Assembly (NCBI GenBank): GCA_913020075.1
Contig: CAJWAE010000007.1
Location: forward strand, 1 to 46,831
Length of the DNA: 46,831 nucleotides
Direction: 5' to 3'
Source of the DNA: an uncultured Flavobacteriaceae bacterium
Lineage (GTDB): Bacteria > Bacteroidota > Bacteroidia > Flavobacteriales > Flavobacteriaceae
The first letter of the stretch is position 1; every line of letters starts with the position of its first letter. Both the position numbers and the translations under genes were made by a program. The notes beneath the pieces were generated by a model. That model was not told the origin of the DNA. It did not search any database and saw nothing but the letters and a program-made list of their open reading frames with translations. Shown here in pieces: positions 17,426 to 26,802 of the stretch.

Positions 17426-18517
17426 ATGAAATCTCCTGTTTACACAAAAGTTCATAATCGATTTCTATTGAATGGTTATAACTATAATCGGAATAGTCTT
17501 AAAGAAGTAGCACATAGTTTTATTAAAGAAGGAGATCACCATGAAAAATTTATGGGCGACTTTTTAATGGATTGGTTAGATTCTTCTGAAATAATTTATA
17601 TTGAAACTTCAGGAACTACTGCAACGCCTAAACGTATTTTGTTTAAAAAGCAAGCACTTGTTAATAGCGCCATTGCTACTGGAGATTTTTTTAATGTTTC
17701 AAAAGGTGATAAAGCCCTTCATTGTCTTCCTGTATGTTTTATTGCTGGTAAAATGATGATGATTCGAGCAATTATTTTAGGACTTTCTTTAGATTTAGTT
17801 TCTCCCTCAAAAAACCCATTTTATAAAAACAATAAAATCTATGATTTTGTTGCTATGACTCCAATGCAAGCATTTCATTCTTTATCTAAAATGAATCAAA
17901 TTAAAAAGCTAATTATTGGAGGATCTTTTATTTCCAATACTTTACATGAGGCATTAATAAAAAAAAAGGTAAATGCTTTTGAAACCTATGGTATGACAGA
18001 AACACTATCGCACATTGCTGTTAGATCTATTAGGGAAAATTCTTTTAAGTTTAAGTGTTTACCTAATATATCAATAGATCAAGATAAACGTGGATGTTTG
18101 ACTGTAAATGCCCCTCAATTGAATGTAGATAATTTAATAACCAATGATGAGATTGAATTATTTGGACAAAATAGCTTTCGATTAATTGGTAGAGTTGACA
18201 ATGTGATTAATTCTGGAGGAGTTAAAATAAATCCCGAACAGTTGGAACATAAACTTTCTACAGTATTGCCATTTGATTATTTTATTGCTAGTATAGCTGA
18301 TTCTGAATTAGGTCAAAAATTGATTTTAGTTGTCCTTGAGTCATATAAAATTGATACTGAAGTTATTATCGATAAACTTAAATTATGTGATTCTTTGACT
18401 TCTTATGAGTTTCCTAAGAAAATATTTTTTTTCAAAAATTTCATAGAAACCCTTAGTGGTAAGTTAAAACGAAAACAGACTTTAGAACAAACGCCTAATA
18501 GAGTTTTAGACCTGTAA
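17426..18517 (+). CDS. menE: o-Succinylbenzoate-CoA ligase, short form
   Basis: AMP-forming ligase that activates o-succinylbenzoate as its CoA thioester for MenB. From ATG 17426 it is 363 residues; an in-frame TTG upstream is unlikely because ATG follows the protease stop by one base. Adenylation motifs are visible: P-loop YIETSGTTATPKR (about 60-72), A5 FETYGMTETLSHIAVR, A7/A8 LIGRVDNVINSGGVKINPEQLE and the catalytic C-terminal lysine in LSGKLKRKQTL. It is about 100 residues shorter than Bacillus MenE because the N-terminal region is compact, as in other Bacteroidota. Its 3' end overlaps the convergent carboxyltransferase gene by 12 bp. Confidence 0.9.
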   Translation: MKSPVYTKVHNRFLLNGYNYNRNSLKEVAHSFIKEGDHHEKFMGDFLMDWLDSSEIIYIETSGTTATPKRILFKKQALVNSAIATGDFFNVSKGDKALHCLPVCFIAGKMMMIRAIILGLSLDLVSPSKNPFYKNNKIYDFVAMTPMQAFHSLSKMNQIKKLIIGGSFISNTLHEALIKKKVNAFETYGMTETLSHIAVRSIRENSFKFKCLPNISIDQDKRGCLTVNAPQLNVDNLITNDEIELFGQNSFRLIGRVDNVINSGGVKINPEQLEHKLSTVLPFDYFIASIADSELGQKLILVVLESYKIDTEVIIDKLKLCDSLTSYEFPKKIFFFKNFIETLSGKLKRKQTLEQTPNRVLDL

Positions 18518-20134
18518 AATACCCATATTAAATTTTTCTAGAATGGGAGAATTGTTAGCAATTTCTATTCCTATGCTTATCCAAGATCTTGTTTTAGCGG
18601 GATCAATGACTTCATCTACCCAAAGTTGAGAGGCAGCATAAAGCACTTCTGTTTTTTCTTCATAATTAGATTGAATTTTTTTGAGAAGCTTAGATTCTTT
18701 TTCTTTATCTAGAAGTTTGCCTGATTTTTTTGAAGATGATTTTTCGATTTGTAATAAAACGTTAGCTGCTTGGGAGCCACCCATTACAGCAATTTTAGCA
18801 GTTGGCCAAGCTAATATAAGCCTTGGATCGTATGCTTTTCCACACATAGCATAATTTCCTGCACCAAATGAGTTACCCATTATGATGGTAAATTTAGGAA
18901 CTACAGAATTAGCAACAGCATTTACCATTTTAGCACCATCTTTAATGATACCTCCGTGCTCTGCTTTACTTCCTACCATAAACCCGGTTACATCTTGCAA
19001 AAAAACTAGTGGAATGTTACGTTGGTTACAATTTGCAATAAATCGAGTAGCCTTATCAGCAGAATCTCCGTAAATAACTCCACCAAATTGCATTTCTCCA
19101 GTTTTACTCTTTACAACCTTCCTTTGATTTGCAATTATACCTACTGACCATCCATCAATTTTTGCATAAGTCGTAATCAGTGTCTGTCCGTATTCTTTTT
19201 TATATTCATCCATAGAATCGGCATCAACTAAATGATTTAGAATATTATATGTATCATATGGTTGATTTCTTTGTTTAGGTAAAATTCCATAAATTTCATT
19301 TACATCAAGAATTGGATTAATACTTTGTGTTCGTTGAAGGCCAGCCTTTTTTTGACTTCCCATTTTCTCTATCAAGCTTCTGATTTTTTTTAGAGCGGCT
19401 GGATCATCTTCTACTTTATAATCGGTAACTCCACTAATACTACTATGTATATCTGCGCCACCTAAAAATTCATTATCAACATCTTCGCCAATAGCAGCCT
19501 TAACTAAATAGCTACCAGCAAGAAAAATACTTCCTGTGTTTTCAACAATAATAGCCTCGTCAGACATGATAGGTAAGTAAGCTCCACCAGCAACACAACT
19601 TCCCATAATAGCAGCAATTTGAACGATACCCATGCTACTCATTTTAGCATTATTTCTAAAAATACGGCCAAAATCTTCTTTATCTGCAAAAATTTGATCT
19701 TGTAAAGGGAGATATATTCCAGCACTATCAACTAAATAAATAATAGGAATTCTGTTCTCCATAGAAATTTCTTGAGCTCGAAGATTTTTTTTTGCAGTCA
19801 TAGGAAACCAAGCTCCTGCTTTTACTGTAGCATCATTTGCTACAATAACGCAATGTTTTCCTGAAATCTTACTCACAACAACTACTACTCCAGCAGATGG
19901 GCAACCACCATGATTTTTATACATATTTTCAGCTGCTAATGAACCGATTTCAAATATGTTTTTTGGATCATCTACCAATAAGTTAATGCGTTGACGTGCA
20001 GAAAGTTTTCCCTGTTTTTCTAGTTTTTTAAGACGAGATTTACCACCACCTAATTTATTTTTACGAACACGATCTTGGAGTGCTGCCCATGCAATTTTTA
20101 TTGCATCTTTATTGATTTCGTTTTCTAATTTCAT
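18506..20134 (-). CDS. Acyl-CoA carboxylase, carboxyltransferase (beta) subunit
   Basis: Transfers carboxyl from carboxybiotin to an acyl-CoA, probably methylcrotonyl-CoA (leucine breakdown) or a similar substrate. The 542 residues contain two crotonase-like halves: the first with GKLSARQRINLLVDD, CVIVANDATVKAGAWFP, YLVDSAGIYLPLQ, MGSCVAGGAYLPIMSDE and TIFLAG-like SIFLAGSYLVKAA; the second with VGIIANQRKV, PLVFLQDVTGFMVGSKAEHGG, FTIIMGNSFGAGNYAMCGKAYDPR and AVMGGSQAANVL. The order and ANDATVK wording are closest to methylcrotonyl-CoA carboxylase beta; propionyl-CoA carboxylase cannot be excluded. No biotin carboxylase or biotin-carrier gene is adjacent, so the partner must be encoded elsewhere. 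Confidence 0.88.
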   Translation of the reverse strand: MKLENEINKDAIKIAWAALQDRVRKNKLGGGKSRLKKLEKQGKLSARQRINLLVDDPKNIFEIGSLAAENMYKNHGGCPSAGVVVVVSKISGKHCVIVANDATVKAGAWFPMTAKKNLRAQEISMENRIPIIYLVDSAGIYLPLQDQIFADKEDFGRIFRNNAKMSSMGIVQIAAIMGSCVAGGAYLPIMSDEAIIVENTGSIFLAGSYLVKAAIGEDVDNEFLGGADIHSSISGVTDYKVEDDPAALKKIRSLIEKMGSQKKAGLQRTQSINPILDVNEIYGILPKQRNQPYDTYNILNHLVDADSMDEYKKEYGQTLITTYAKIDGWSVGIIANQRKVVKSKTGEMQFGGVIYGDSADKATRFIANCNQRNIPLVFLQDVTGFMVGSKAEHGGIIKDGAKMVNAVANSVVPKFTIIMGNSFGAGNYAMCGKAYDPRLILAWPTAKIAVMGGSQAANVLLQIEKSSSKKSGKLLDKEKESKLLKKIQSNYEEKTEVLYAASQLWVDEVIDPAKTRSWISIGIEIANNSPILEKFNMGILQV

Positions 20135-20221
20135 AATAATAATACGATTTACGAATGTACTAATTTCTATAGGGAAGGTTTTAAATAAAAGTTGGATATT
20201 TGCTAATTCCAGATATAAAAT

Positions 20222-20401
20222 ATGAGCTTAAATAAAAATAAAATTGTTGGATATGCTGCTTTAATGTTAGCAGTTCTAGGAAGTGCTTTAATTTTAATAG
20301 GTGTATTTATTTATCCAGAATACACAATAGGATTTTCTGTTGTGGGTATTGGATTTTATGCTATTGCATGGGCCTTTAACGCTTTAAGGGGTAGGATATA
20401 A
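20222..20401 (+). CDS. Small two-helix membrane protein preceding ettA
   Basis: A 59-residue protein from ATG 20222, too short for many gene finders. It starts MSLNKNKIVGYAALMLAVLG and has two hydrophobic segments (about residues 9-30 and 35-53) separated by a short YPEY linker, with a basic C-terminus (LRGRI). I recall a flavobacterial small membrane protein family of this pattern (annotated as CAL67264 family) in front of ettA, but that match is from memory. It ends 3 nt before the ettA start, so the two are surely co-translated. Function unknown. Confidence 0.82.
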   Translation: MSLNKNKIVGYAALMLAVLGSALILIGVFIYPEYTIGFSVVGIGFYAIAWAFNALRGRI

Positions 20402-20404
20402 GTT

Positions 20405-22099
20405 ATGGCAGATGATAAGAAGGTGATTTTTTCAATGAATGGGGTCTCCAAAACTTACCCTAGTTTAAACCAACCTGTACTTAAAAATATTTATCTCAGC
20501 TTTTTTTACGGAGCTAAGATTGGAATTTTAGGACTTAATGGATCTGGTAAATCAACACTCCTTAAGATCATTGCAGGCCTTGACAAGACTTTTCAAGGTG
20601 ATGTTGTCTTTTCTAGTGATTATAACGTAGGTTATTTAGAACAAGAACCTCAATTAGATGACGATAAAACTGTTCTGGAGGTAGTCAAAGAAGGCGCGTC
20701 AGCTACGGTTGCAATTTTAGAAGAATACAACAGTATTAATGATCAATTTGCTTTACCTGAAGTCTATGAAGATGCAGACAGGATGCAAAAATTAATGGAT
20801 CGACAAGCAAAATTACAAGATCAAATAGATGCTACCAACGCTTGGGAGTTAGATACTCAGCTAGAAATTGCTATGGATGCTCTCAGAACCCCACAAGGAG
20901 ATCAAAAAATAGGTGTCCTTTCTGGAGGAGAACGAAGAAGGGTAGCACTATGTCGCTTATTACTTCAAAAACCAGATATACTTTTATTAGATGAGCCTAC
21001 TAATCATCTCGATGCAGAATCAGTTCATTGGTTGGAACATCATTTAGCACAATATCAAGGTACTGTAATTGCAGTAACACATGACCGTTATTTCTTAGAT
21101 AATGTAGCTGGTTGGATTTTAGAATTGGACCGTGGAGAAGGAATTCCTTGGAAGGGAAATTATTCCTCTTGGTTAGATCAAAAAGCAAAACGTTTGTCGC
21201 AAGAACAAAAGCAAGCTTCAAAGCGTCAAAAAACTTTAGAAAGAGAATTAGAATGGGTTCGAATGTCCCCAAAAGGAAGACAGACTAAGCAAAAAGCTCG
21301 TTTATCAAATTATGATAAATTGATGAGCCAAGATCAGAAAAAAAATGACGAAAAATTAGAAATCTTCATCCCTAATGGTCCTCGCTTGGGAACTAATGTT
21401 ATTGAAGCTGAAAGTGTTGCTAAATCTTTTGGCGAAAAATTACTTTATGATGATTTGAATTTTACTCTTCCTCAGGCAGGAATCGTAGGAGTAATTGGAC
21501 CTAATGGTGCAGGAAAATCAACAGTTTTTAGAATGATTATGGGTGAAGAAACTCCTGATGGAGGAAAATTTAAAGTGGGTGAAACAGTTAAGTTGGCTTA
21601 TGTTGATCAAGCACACAGTAATATTGATCCTGAAAAATCTATTTGGCAAAACTTTTCAAATGAACAAGATCTTATCATGCTAGGCGGTCAACAAGTAAAT
21701 TCAAGAGCTTTTTTAAGTCGTTTTAATTTTAGTGGAAACGAGCAAAATAAAAAAGTATCTACTCTTTCTGGAGGACAACGAAATAGATTGCATTTGGCAA
21801 TGACTTTGAAAGAAGAGGGAAATGTGTTGCTTTTAGATGAGCCAACAAATGATTTGGATATAAATACACTTCGCGCTCTTGAAGAGGGACTGGAAAGCTT
21901 TGCAGGTTGTGCTGTCGTTATTTCACACGACCGTTGGTTTTTGGATCGTATATGTACACATATTTTAGCTTTTGAAGGTGATTCTCAAGTATATTTTTTT
22001 GAAGGTTCTTTCTCCGATTATGAGGAAAATAAGAAAAAACGATTAGGAGGCGACATTATTCCAAAAAGAATTCAGTACAGAAAGTTAACTCGTGATTAA
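20405..22099 (+). CDS. ettA: Energy-dependent translational throttle protein EttA (ABC-F)
   Basis: Soluble ABC-F ATPase that binds the ribosomal E site and gates entry into elongation according to ATP/ADP ratio. The 564 residues hold two ABC domains: first Walker A GLNGSGKST, signature LSGGERRR, Walker B LLLDEPTNHLD; second Walker A GPNGAGKST, signature LSGGQRNR, Walker B LLLDEPTNDLD. Between them lies the P-site tRNA-interaction motif region rich in Arg/Lys (RELEWVRMSPKGRQTKQKAR). No membrane segments. The length (E. coli 555) and N-terminal FSMNGVSKTYP fit EttA rather than Uup or YheS. It is co-transcribed with the small membrane protein upstream. Confidence 0.95.
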   Translation: MADDKKVIFSMNGVSKTYPSLNQPVLKNIYLSFFYGAKIGILGLNGSGKSTLLKIIAGLDKTFQGDVVFSSDYNVGYLEQEPQLDDDKTVLEVVKEGASATVAILEEYNSINDQFALPEVYEDADRMQKLMDRQAKLQDQIDATNAWELDTQLEIAMDALRTPQGDQKIGVLSGGERRRVALCRLLLQKPDILLLDEPTNHLDAESVHWLEHHLAQYQGTVIAVTHDRYFLDNVAGWILELDRGEGIPWKGNYSSWLDQKAKRLSQEQKQASKRQKTLERELEWVRMSPKGRQTKQKARLSNYDKLMSQDQKKNDEKLEIFIPNGPRLGTNVIEAESVAKSFGEKLLYDDLNFTLPQAGIVGVIGPNGAGKSTVFRMIMGEETPDGGKFKVGETVKLAYVDQAHSNIDPEKSIWQNFSNEQDLIMLGGQQVNSRAFLSRFNFSGNEQNKKVSTLSGGQRNRLHLAMTLKEEGNVLLLDEPTNDLDINTLRALEEGLESFAGCAVVISHDRWFLDRICTHILAFEGDSQVYFFEGSFSDYEENKKKRLGGDIIPKRIQYRKLTRD

Positions 22100-22131
22100 A
22101 ATAGATTTTTTAAATAATGAAATGAGTAAAG

Positions 22132-22590
22132 TTATAGGTTTAACTTCATTTTTATATTTCCACGCGCATACTGTGCATCTTGTTCAATAGGAATTTCAGT
22201 AAAACCATATTTTCGATACAGATATATGGAATTTTCAAGAATAGTACTAGAATAAAGAATTATTTTTTCCCATTTATGTTGTTCTGCAAAATGAATCGCA
22301 AATTGCATAATTTGATTTCCATATCCTTTACCTCTTTCGTTGGGAATAACTGCCATTTTACTGAATTCAAACAATCCTTCACCCTTTTTTAAAAAAGCAA
22401 AGGTTCCGATGATTCCATTTTCATTTTCGGTCATGAAAATAAAACCATTCTTGTTAATGATTTCAGTTTCCGGATTACTCAAAATCAATTCATCGTATGG
22501 TTCTACAACAAAAAAAGCTTCCAACCATTCAATATTTAAATCCTTAAATGTTTGAGCATGTATATCTTCAAAAGGAATAAAATTAAGCAT
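22132..22590 (-). CDS. GNAT-family N-acetyltransferase
   Basis: 152-residue acetyltransferase domain protein. The acetyl-CoA binding motif is [18 protein letters not shown] (about 85-102), preceded by the beta-strand FEFSKMAVI and followed by the conserved [14 protein letters not shown] segment. The substrate cannot be inferred. Its start codon lies inside the last codons of fumC (8-bp overlap, ATGCTTAA), so it is translated from the fumC transcript. No terminator separates it from the convergent ettA end 32 nt away. Confidence 0.9.
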   Translation of the reverse strand: MLNFIPFEDIHAQTFKDLNIEWLEAFFVVEPYDELILSNPETEIINKNGFIFMTENENGIIGTFAFLKKGEGLFEFSKMAVIPNERGKGYGNQIMQFAIHFAEQHKWEKIILYSSTILENSIYLYRKYGFTEIPIEQDAQYARGNIKMKLNL

Positions 22591-23977
22591 CTCCTGTCAT
22601 TTCTGTTGGGCGAACCCAGTTGTCAAATTCTACTTCAGTTAAATAACCTAGAGCTAGGCTAGCTTCTTTTAGAGTAACACCTTCTAAATGAGCTTTATTT
22701 GCTATTTCTGCAGATTTGTAATAGCCAATTTTTGTATTTAATGCTGTAACCAACATTAAAGAATTGTTAAGTAATTCGTCAATTCTTTTTTGGTTGGGGA
22801 TAATCCCATTTACGCAATTGACAGAAAAACTCTCACAAGCATCACCAATTAGTTGTGCAGATTGTAAAATATTTACAGCCATAAGAGGTTTAAAAACATT
22901 TAACTCATAATGTCCTTGAGTCCCTCCAATAGTTATTGCAACATCATTTCCCATAACTTGAGCACAAACCATTGTAAGAGCTTCACATTGAGTTGGATTC
23001 ACTTTTCCAGGCATAATAGAGCTTCCAGGCTCATTAATAGGCAGTTCAATCTCACCAATTCCAGAGCGTGGTCCAGAGGCCATCATACGAATATCATTAG
23101 CAATTTTGTTTAATGATACAGCTAATTGTTTCAGGGCACCGTGGGTTTCTACTATAGCGTCATGAGCCGCAAGAGCTTCAAATTTGTTGTGTGCTGTTAT
23201 AAATGGAAGCTTTGTAAACTCTTTTATATATAAAGCAACTTTTTTGGAGTATCCTTTGGGTGAATTGATTCCTGTTCCAACTGCAGTTCCTCCTAAGGCA
23301 ATTTCTGAAAGATGTTCTAAAGTATTGTTTAAAGCTTTAATTCCGTGATCTAATTGAGAGACATAACCAGAAAACTCTTGTCCTAGAGTCAGAGGAGTTG
23401 CGTCCATTAAGTGGGTACGACCAATTTTTACTACTTTTTTAAACGCTTCAGATTTAGTAGCTAAAGTATCACGTAGTTTTTTTATTCCAGGAAGAGTAAT
23501 TTCTACTACTTTTTTATAAGCAGCAATATGCATTCCTGTTGGGAACGTATCATTAGAAGATTGTGATTTGTTTACGTCGTCATTAGGCGTTAATGTATTT
23601 TTACCATCACCTAAAGTATTTCCTGAAAGTACATGTGCACGGTTAGCAATAACTTCGTTAATATTCATATTACTTTGCGTCCCAGAACCAGTTTGCCAAA
23701 CGACAAGCGGAAACTGATCATCATGTTTCCCTGCTAAAATTTCATCACATACTTGAGAGATTAAATCTCTTTTGCTTTTCTCTAAAACTCCAAGTTCACA
23801 ATTGGTGTAGGCAGCAGCTTTTTTTAAATAAGCAAATCCGTAAACTATTTCTATTGGCATGGAAGCAGGAGCTCCAATTTTAAAGTTTTTACGTGAACGT
23901 TCAGTTTGTGCTCCCCAATAAACACTTTTAGGAACTTTAACTTCTCCGAGGGTGTCTTTTTCAATTCGATATTCCAT
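22583..23977 (-). CDS. fumC: Fumarate hydratase class II
   Basis: Iron-independent fumarase of the TCA cycle; reversibly hydrates fumarate to malate. From ATG 23977 it has 464 residues ([28 protein letters not shown]); a TTG two codons upstream is not needed. Superfamily motifs are clear: [35 protein letters not shown], the catalytic His region [20 protein letters not shown], and the signature loop [16 protein letters not shown]. No sign of aspartase-specific changes. It heads a two-gene unit with the overlapping acetyltransferase and has a possible promoter box at 23994-24001. Confidence 0.96.
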   Translation of the reverse strand: MEYRIEKDTLGEVKVPKSVYWGAQTERSRKNFKIGAPASMPIEIVYGFAYLKKAAAYTNCELGVLEKSKRDLISQVCDEILAGKHDDQFPLVVWQTGSGTQSNMNINEVIANRAHVLSGNTLGDGKNTLTPNDDVNKSQSSNDTFPTGMHIAAYKKVVEITLPGIKKLRDTLATKSEAFKKVVKIGRTHLMDATPLTLGQEFSGYVSQLDHGIKALNNTLEHLSEIALGGTAVGTGINSPKGYSKKVALYIKEFTKLPFITAHNKFEALAAHDAIVETHGALKQLAVSLNKIANDIRMMASGPRSGIGEIELPINEPGSSIMPGKVNPTQCEALTMVCAQVMGNDVAITIGGTQGHYELNVFKPLMAVNILQSAQLIGDACESFSVNCVNGIIPNQKRIDELLNNSLMLVTALNTKIGYYKSAEIANKAHLEGVTLKEASLALGYLTEVEFDNWVRPTEMTGDA

Positions 23978-23993
23978 TCTCAATGATTTTATA

Positions 23994-24001
23994 CAAAAAT
24001 A
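23994..24001 (-). promoter_or_regulatory. Probable -7 box of fumC
   Basis: On the minus strand TATTTTTG matches TAnnTTTG exactly and ends 16 nt before the fumC ATG (23977), a typical short leader. No TTG is seen 19 nt upstream, so the -33 element is weak. Confidence 0.45.
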
Positions 24002-24097
24002 CTAGGTTTATTAGTAACCCATTTTAATTTTAGTGATATTTTATTAAAAACTGAATGAAAATATTATTCAACAAAAATATTTAAAAGAAAAAATGTC

Positions 24098-24105
24098 TAT
24101 TTTTG
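24098..24105 (+). promoter_or_regulatory. Probable -7 box of the small membrane gene at 24123
   Basis: TATTTTTG is an exact TAnnTTTG box 17 nt upstream of the ATG at 24123, facing away from fumC. The divergent 145-bp gap thus holds one candidate box per direction. No clear -33 TTG. Confidence 0.45.
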
Positions 24106-24122
24106 AGTAAATAAACAAAACC

Positions 24123-24299
24123 ATGTTTGAATTTGATCAATATTTAGGATTTCTTTCTTTTTTAACCATCATAACAATAGGTTTTTGGTTAATGATTTTT
24201 TTATTAACTTTTGTTATTCCTTATTGGTTGATTGGGGCTCTTAGGGAATATCTAAAACACGGTAGAGGTAAAAAAATAATAGAAGAACAAAAGAAATGA
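24123..24299 (+). CDS. Small single-pass membrane protein
   Basis: A 58-residue protein starting MFEFDQYLGFLSFLTIITIG, with one long hydrophobic stretch (about 8-40, possibly two helices) and a strongly charged tail (LREYLKHGRGKKIIEEQKK). The start is supported by a -7 box 17 nt upstream and the end by a hairpin terminator that begins at its stop codon. I do not recognise a family; a small inner-membrane regulator or assembly factor would fit the shape, but that is guesswork. Confidence 0.65.
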   Translation: MFEFDQYLGFLSFLTIITIGFWLMIFLLTFVIPYWLIGALREYLKHGRGKKIIEEQKK

Positions 24300-24328
24300 A
24301 AAATAGGCCTTTTACAGGTCTTTTTTTT
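24299..24328. terminator. Hairpin terminator between convergent genes
   Basis: A short stem pairs AGGCC with GGTCT (one G-T pair) around a 7-nt loop, flanked by A5 on the left and T8 on the right, so it can serve both the 24123 gene and the convergent receptor gene ending at 24333. Confidence 0.7.
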
Positions 24329-24332
24329 GTGA

Positions 24333-26768
24333 TTAAAATTCAGGTGAATCATTTCCTTTATCTTGAGTGTAATTTTTGCGATTATTTTTTCTTTCATTTA
24401 TTCGATAGGTGAATGTAAATATAAAAGTAGGTTGTCTCCATTGAAATTCGCTGTAGTTTATAAATTCAATCGTCTCAGTTGTACTTTTTCTTATTCCGGA
24501 ATTAAAAATGTCACTTGCTCTAAAAGAGAGTGTAGCCTTCTTTTTCAGTAAAGATTTATTAATAGCTCCTGACATAGTAAATACACCTTTTGATTTGGTT
24601 TGAGCATTTGCTCTGGGACCTCTATAATACCCTCTTAATTGTGCATTTAACCCTAATGCTAAGGGAAAGCTACTATTGATTCGAACAAACCAACTTACAA
24701 TTTCTCTGTCAAAACTTAAACCGTTGTATGAGCCAATTGTTTCGGAGTTAAAAACATTAAAGTTACTGCTTATACGTACTTGTCTTTTGGGGTTGTAGGT
24801 TAAAGTAAATTCAGTACCTGTTCTTATATTTTTTGATAAATTGACTGAAGTTGATCTAAATTGAGGTAATTCAATTAATGGATCTAAACTGACCGCAACT
24901 AATTCTCCTGTCGATTCCGTTATACGCTCAATTACTTGTGTGGCTTTTTGATAATAAATAGATCCATTAAATGTAAACTTAGTCCAACGTTTTAAGTAAC
25001 CAAAATCAATAAGATTAGAATAGGAGGGATCTAGATCCGGATTACCCTGTCTGAAAAAGGTTAAGCTAGTTAATGACCTAAAAGGATTGAGAGACCATGA
25101 TCTTGGTCGTCTGATTCTTCTACTATATCCAATAGTAATATTTTCTTTTTCATTGAATTCATAAGACAAGTTGAGCGTTGGAAACCAATCTGCATAATCT
25201 TTTTCTTTGTAAAGATTAGATGTTTTTTGATCAATCTCAATATGAGTTTTCTCAATTCTTAAACCCATCAAGTAAGAAAACCCATTAATTTTTTTACCAA
25301 ATTGAGTGTATACTGCATTAATATTTTGAGTAAACCCGAGGTAATTGGTTAAATTAAAATTAGGTATTTTCCCTGTAGATAGTATGTCAAACACACTGTA
25401 ATTGGTCTTTAGGGAACTAAAATTACCTCTGTATCCTAATTCAAACTGAGTCTTGTCATCGACTGGCCAAACATAATCAATCTGAATAAGTGATCTTTGT
25501 AGGTCTTCGTCAGTGCTTGATTCTTGATTGTATATACTCGTATTTTCTACTAAATCACTTTCTCTTTCAGTACTGGTTTCTTTTTGAAATTCAACAACTA
25601 ATTCATGGCCATTGTCATTAAATTTCTTTGTGAAGTTTCCAGTAAACTGTTGTGAGTTATCTAATTCTTCTTCATTTTGATAACGTCCAAATCGATCTAT
25701 TAAATTCCCTAAATTATCAAGATTTTTAATTTCAGTAGTGTTTTTACTTTCATTATCACTTTTTCTAACAAAACCACTTAGGGTTAATGAAGTGTTTTTA
25801 TCAAAAGAGTATTCAGCACCTAAGTTGAAAAATAAACTTTTTCTAGCCCTTTGATAATCTCTACCTTCATTAACAAAAAGTAAAGGATTAAAATTTTCAC
25901 TTTCAAAAATACCCCTACCCCTAGACTCAGAGTCTCTAATAGAGATTGTACTAAAGATGTTAATTTTTTTTGTTCGCCAGTTTAAAGATCCATTTCCACC
26001 ATACGTGGTTGGAAAACCAGCATTTAAAACAACAGATCCATTAAATCCTTCTAATTTATCTTTTTTAAGAATAATATTTAAAATTCCAGCTGTTCCTGAT
26101 GCTCCATAACGTGCAGAAGGAGAAGTAACCACTTCAACCTTTTCAATTGATTCTGCCGGAAGAGATCTTAATCCTTGAGGCCCAGACAATCCTATTAATC
26201 CAGAAGGCTTACCGTTAATAAGTATTCTAACATTTTCATTTCCCCTTAAGGAGACATTTCCCTCTACATCCACAGATACCGAAGGTATGTTGTCTAAAAC
26301 ATCTGCAACCGAACCACCGCGAACAGTAATGTCTTTTCCAACGTTGTAAATACGTTTATCTAAACGAATTTCAACTTCTGTTCTTTCGGCTATTAATTCA
26401 ATTTCATTAAGTGATTCTGTATCTATATCTAGCTCAAAAGTCCCTAAATTTTTATTAATTTTAATAGATTGATCTTCTATAATTATTTTGTTAAAACCAA
26501 TATATTCAAAAATAATATAGTAGCTGTCAGGAGAAACTTCAATCATAAAATTTCCATTACTGTCGGTGATTCCTCCTTGAATTCTTTCAGGAGATTTCTT
26601 ATTTAAAAATGATATGGTTGCGTATTCTAAGGGCTCTTTAGTTTCATTATCGAGTATTTTGCCACTAACTTTAATTTTCTTTAAATTTGTATTACTATCA
26701 TTTCCAGGATGCTGAGCTGATAGTGTGAATCCAATAAGTATAATTAAAAAGGCAAGGGTTTTTTTCAT
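24333..26768 (-). CDS. TonB-dependent receptor-like outer-membrane beta-barrel protein
   Basis: Large outer-membrane protein of 811 residues, probably importing an unknown ligand or acting as a barrel of the OMP_b-brl_3 type. It has a signal peptide (MKKTLAFLIILIGFTLSAQ, cleavage near 18/19), then a carboxypeptidase-regulatory-like domain (about 34-115: VSGKILDNETKEPLEYATISF, TDSNGNFMIEV), a plug domain (about 130-225: GGSVADVLDNIPSVSVDVEG, VRILINGKPSGL, IEKVEVVTSPSARYGASGTAGILNI), and a barrel to the C-terminus. No SusD-like lipoprotein or regulator is next to it, so substrate cannot be guessed. It appears to be monocistronic and ends at a bidirectional terminator. Confidence 0.9.
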   Translation of the reverse strand: MKKTLAFLIILIGFTLSAQHPGNDSNTNLKKIKVSGKILDNETKEPLEYATISFLNKKSPERIQGGITDSNGNFMIEVSPDSYYIIFEYIGFNKIIIEDQSIKINKNLGTFELDIDTESLNEIELIAERTEVEIRLDKRIYNVGKDITVRGGSVADVLDNIPSVSVDVEGNVSLRGNENVRILINGKPSGLIGLSGPQGLRSLPAESIEKVEVVTSPSARYGASGTAGILNIILKKDKLEGFNGSVVLNAGFPTTYGGNGSLNWRTKKINIFSTISIRDSESRGRGIFESENFNPLLFVNEGRDYQRARKSLFFNLGAEYSFDKNTSLTLSGFVRKSDNESKNTTEIKNLDNLGNLIDRFGRYQNEEELDNSQQFTGNFTKKFNDNGHELVVEFQKETSTERESDLVENTSIYNQESSTDEDLQRSLIQIDYVWPVDDKTQFELGYRGNFSSLKTNYSVFDILSTGKIPNFNLTNYLGFTQNINAVYTQFGKKINGFSYLMGLRIEKTHIEIDQKTSNLYKEKDYADWFPTLNLSYEFNEKENITIGYSRRIRRPRSWSLNPFRSLTSLTFFRQGNPDLDPSYSNLIDFGYLKRWTKFTFNGSIYYQKATQVIERITESTGELVAVSLDPLIELPQFRSTSVNLSKNIRTGTEFTLTYNPKRQVRISSNFNVFNSETIGSYNGLSFDREIVSWFVRINSSFPLALGLNAQLRGYYRGPRANAQTKSKGVFTMSGAINKSLLKKKATLSFRASDIFNSGIRKSTTETIEFINYSEFQWRQPTFIFTFTYRINERKNNRKNYTQDKGNDSPEF

Positions 26769-26802
26769 ATTTATTTTAAACCTCTTTGACTATTAATTTC
26801 AT

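Noticed and set aside
24333-26768. Polysaccharide utilisation locus
   Set aside because: A TonB-type receptor alone, with no SusD homologue, glycoside hydrolase or sensor next to it.
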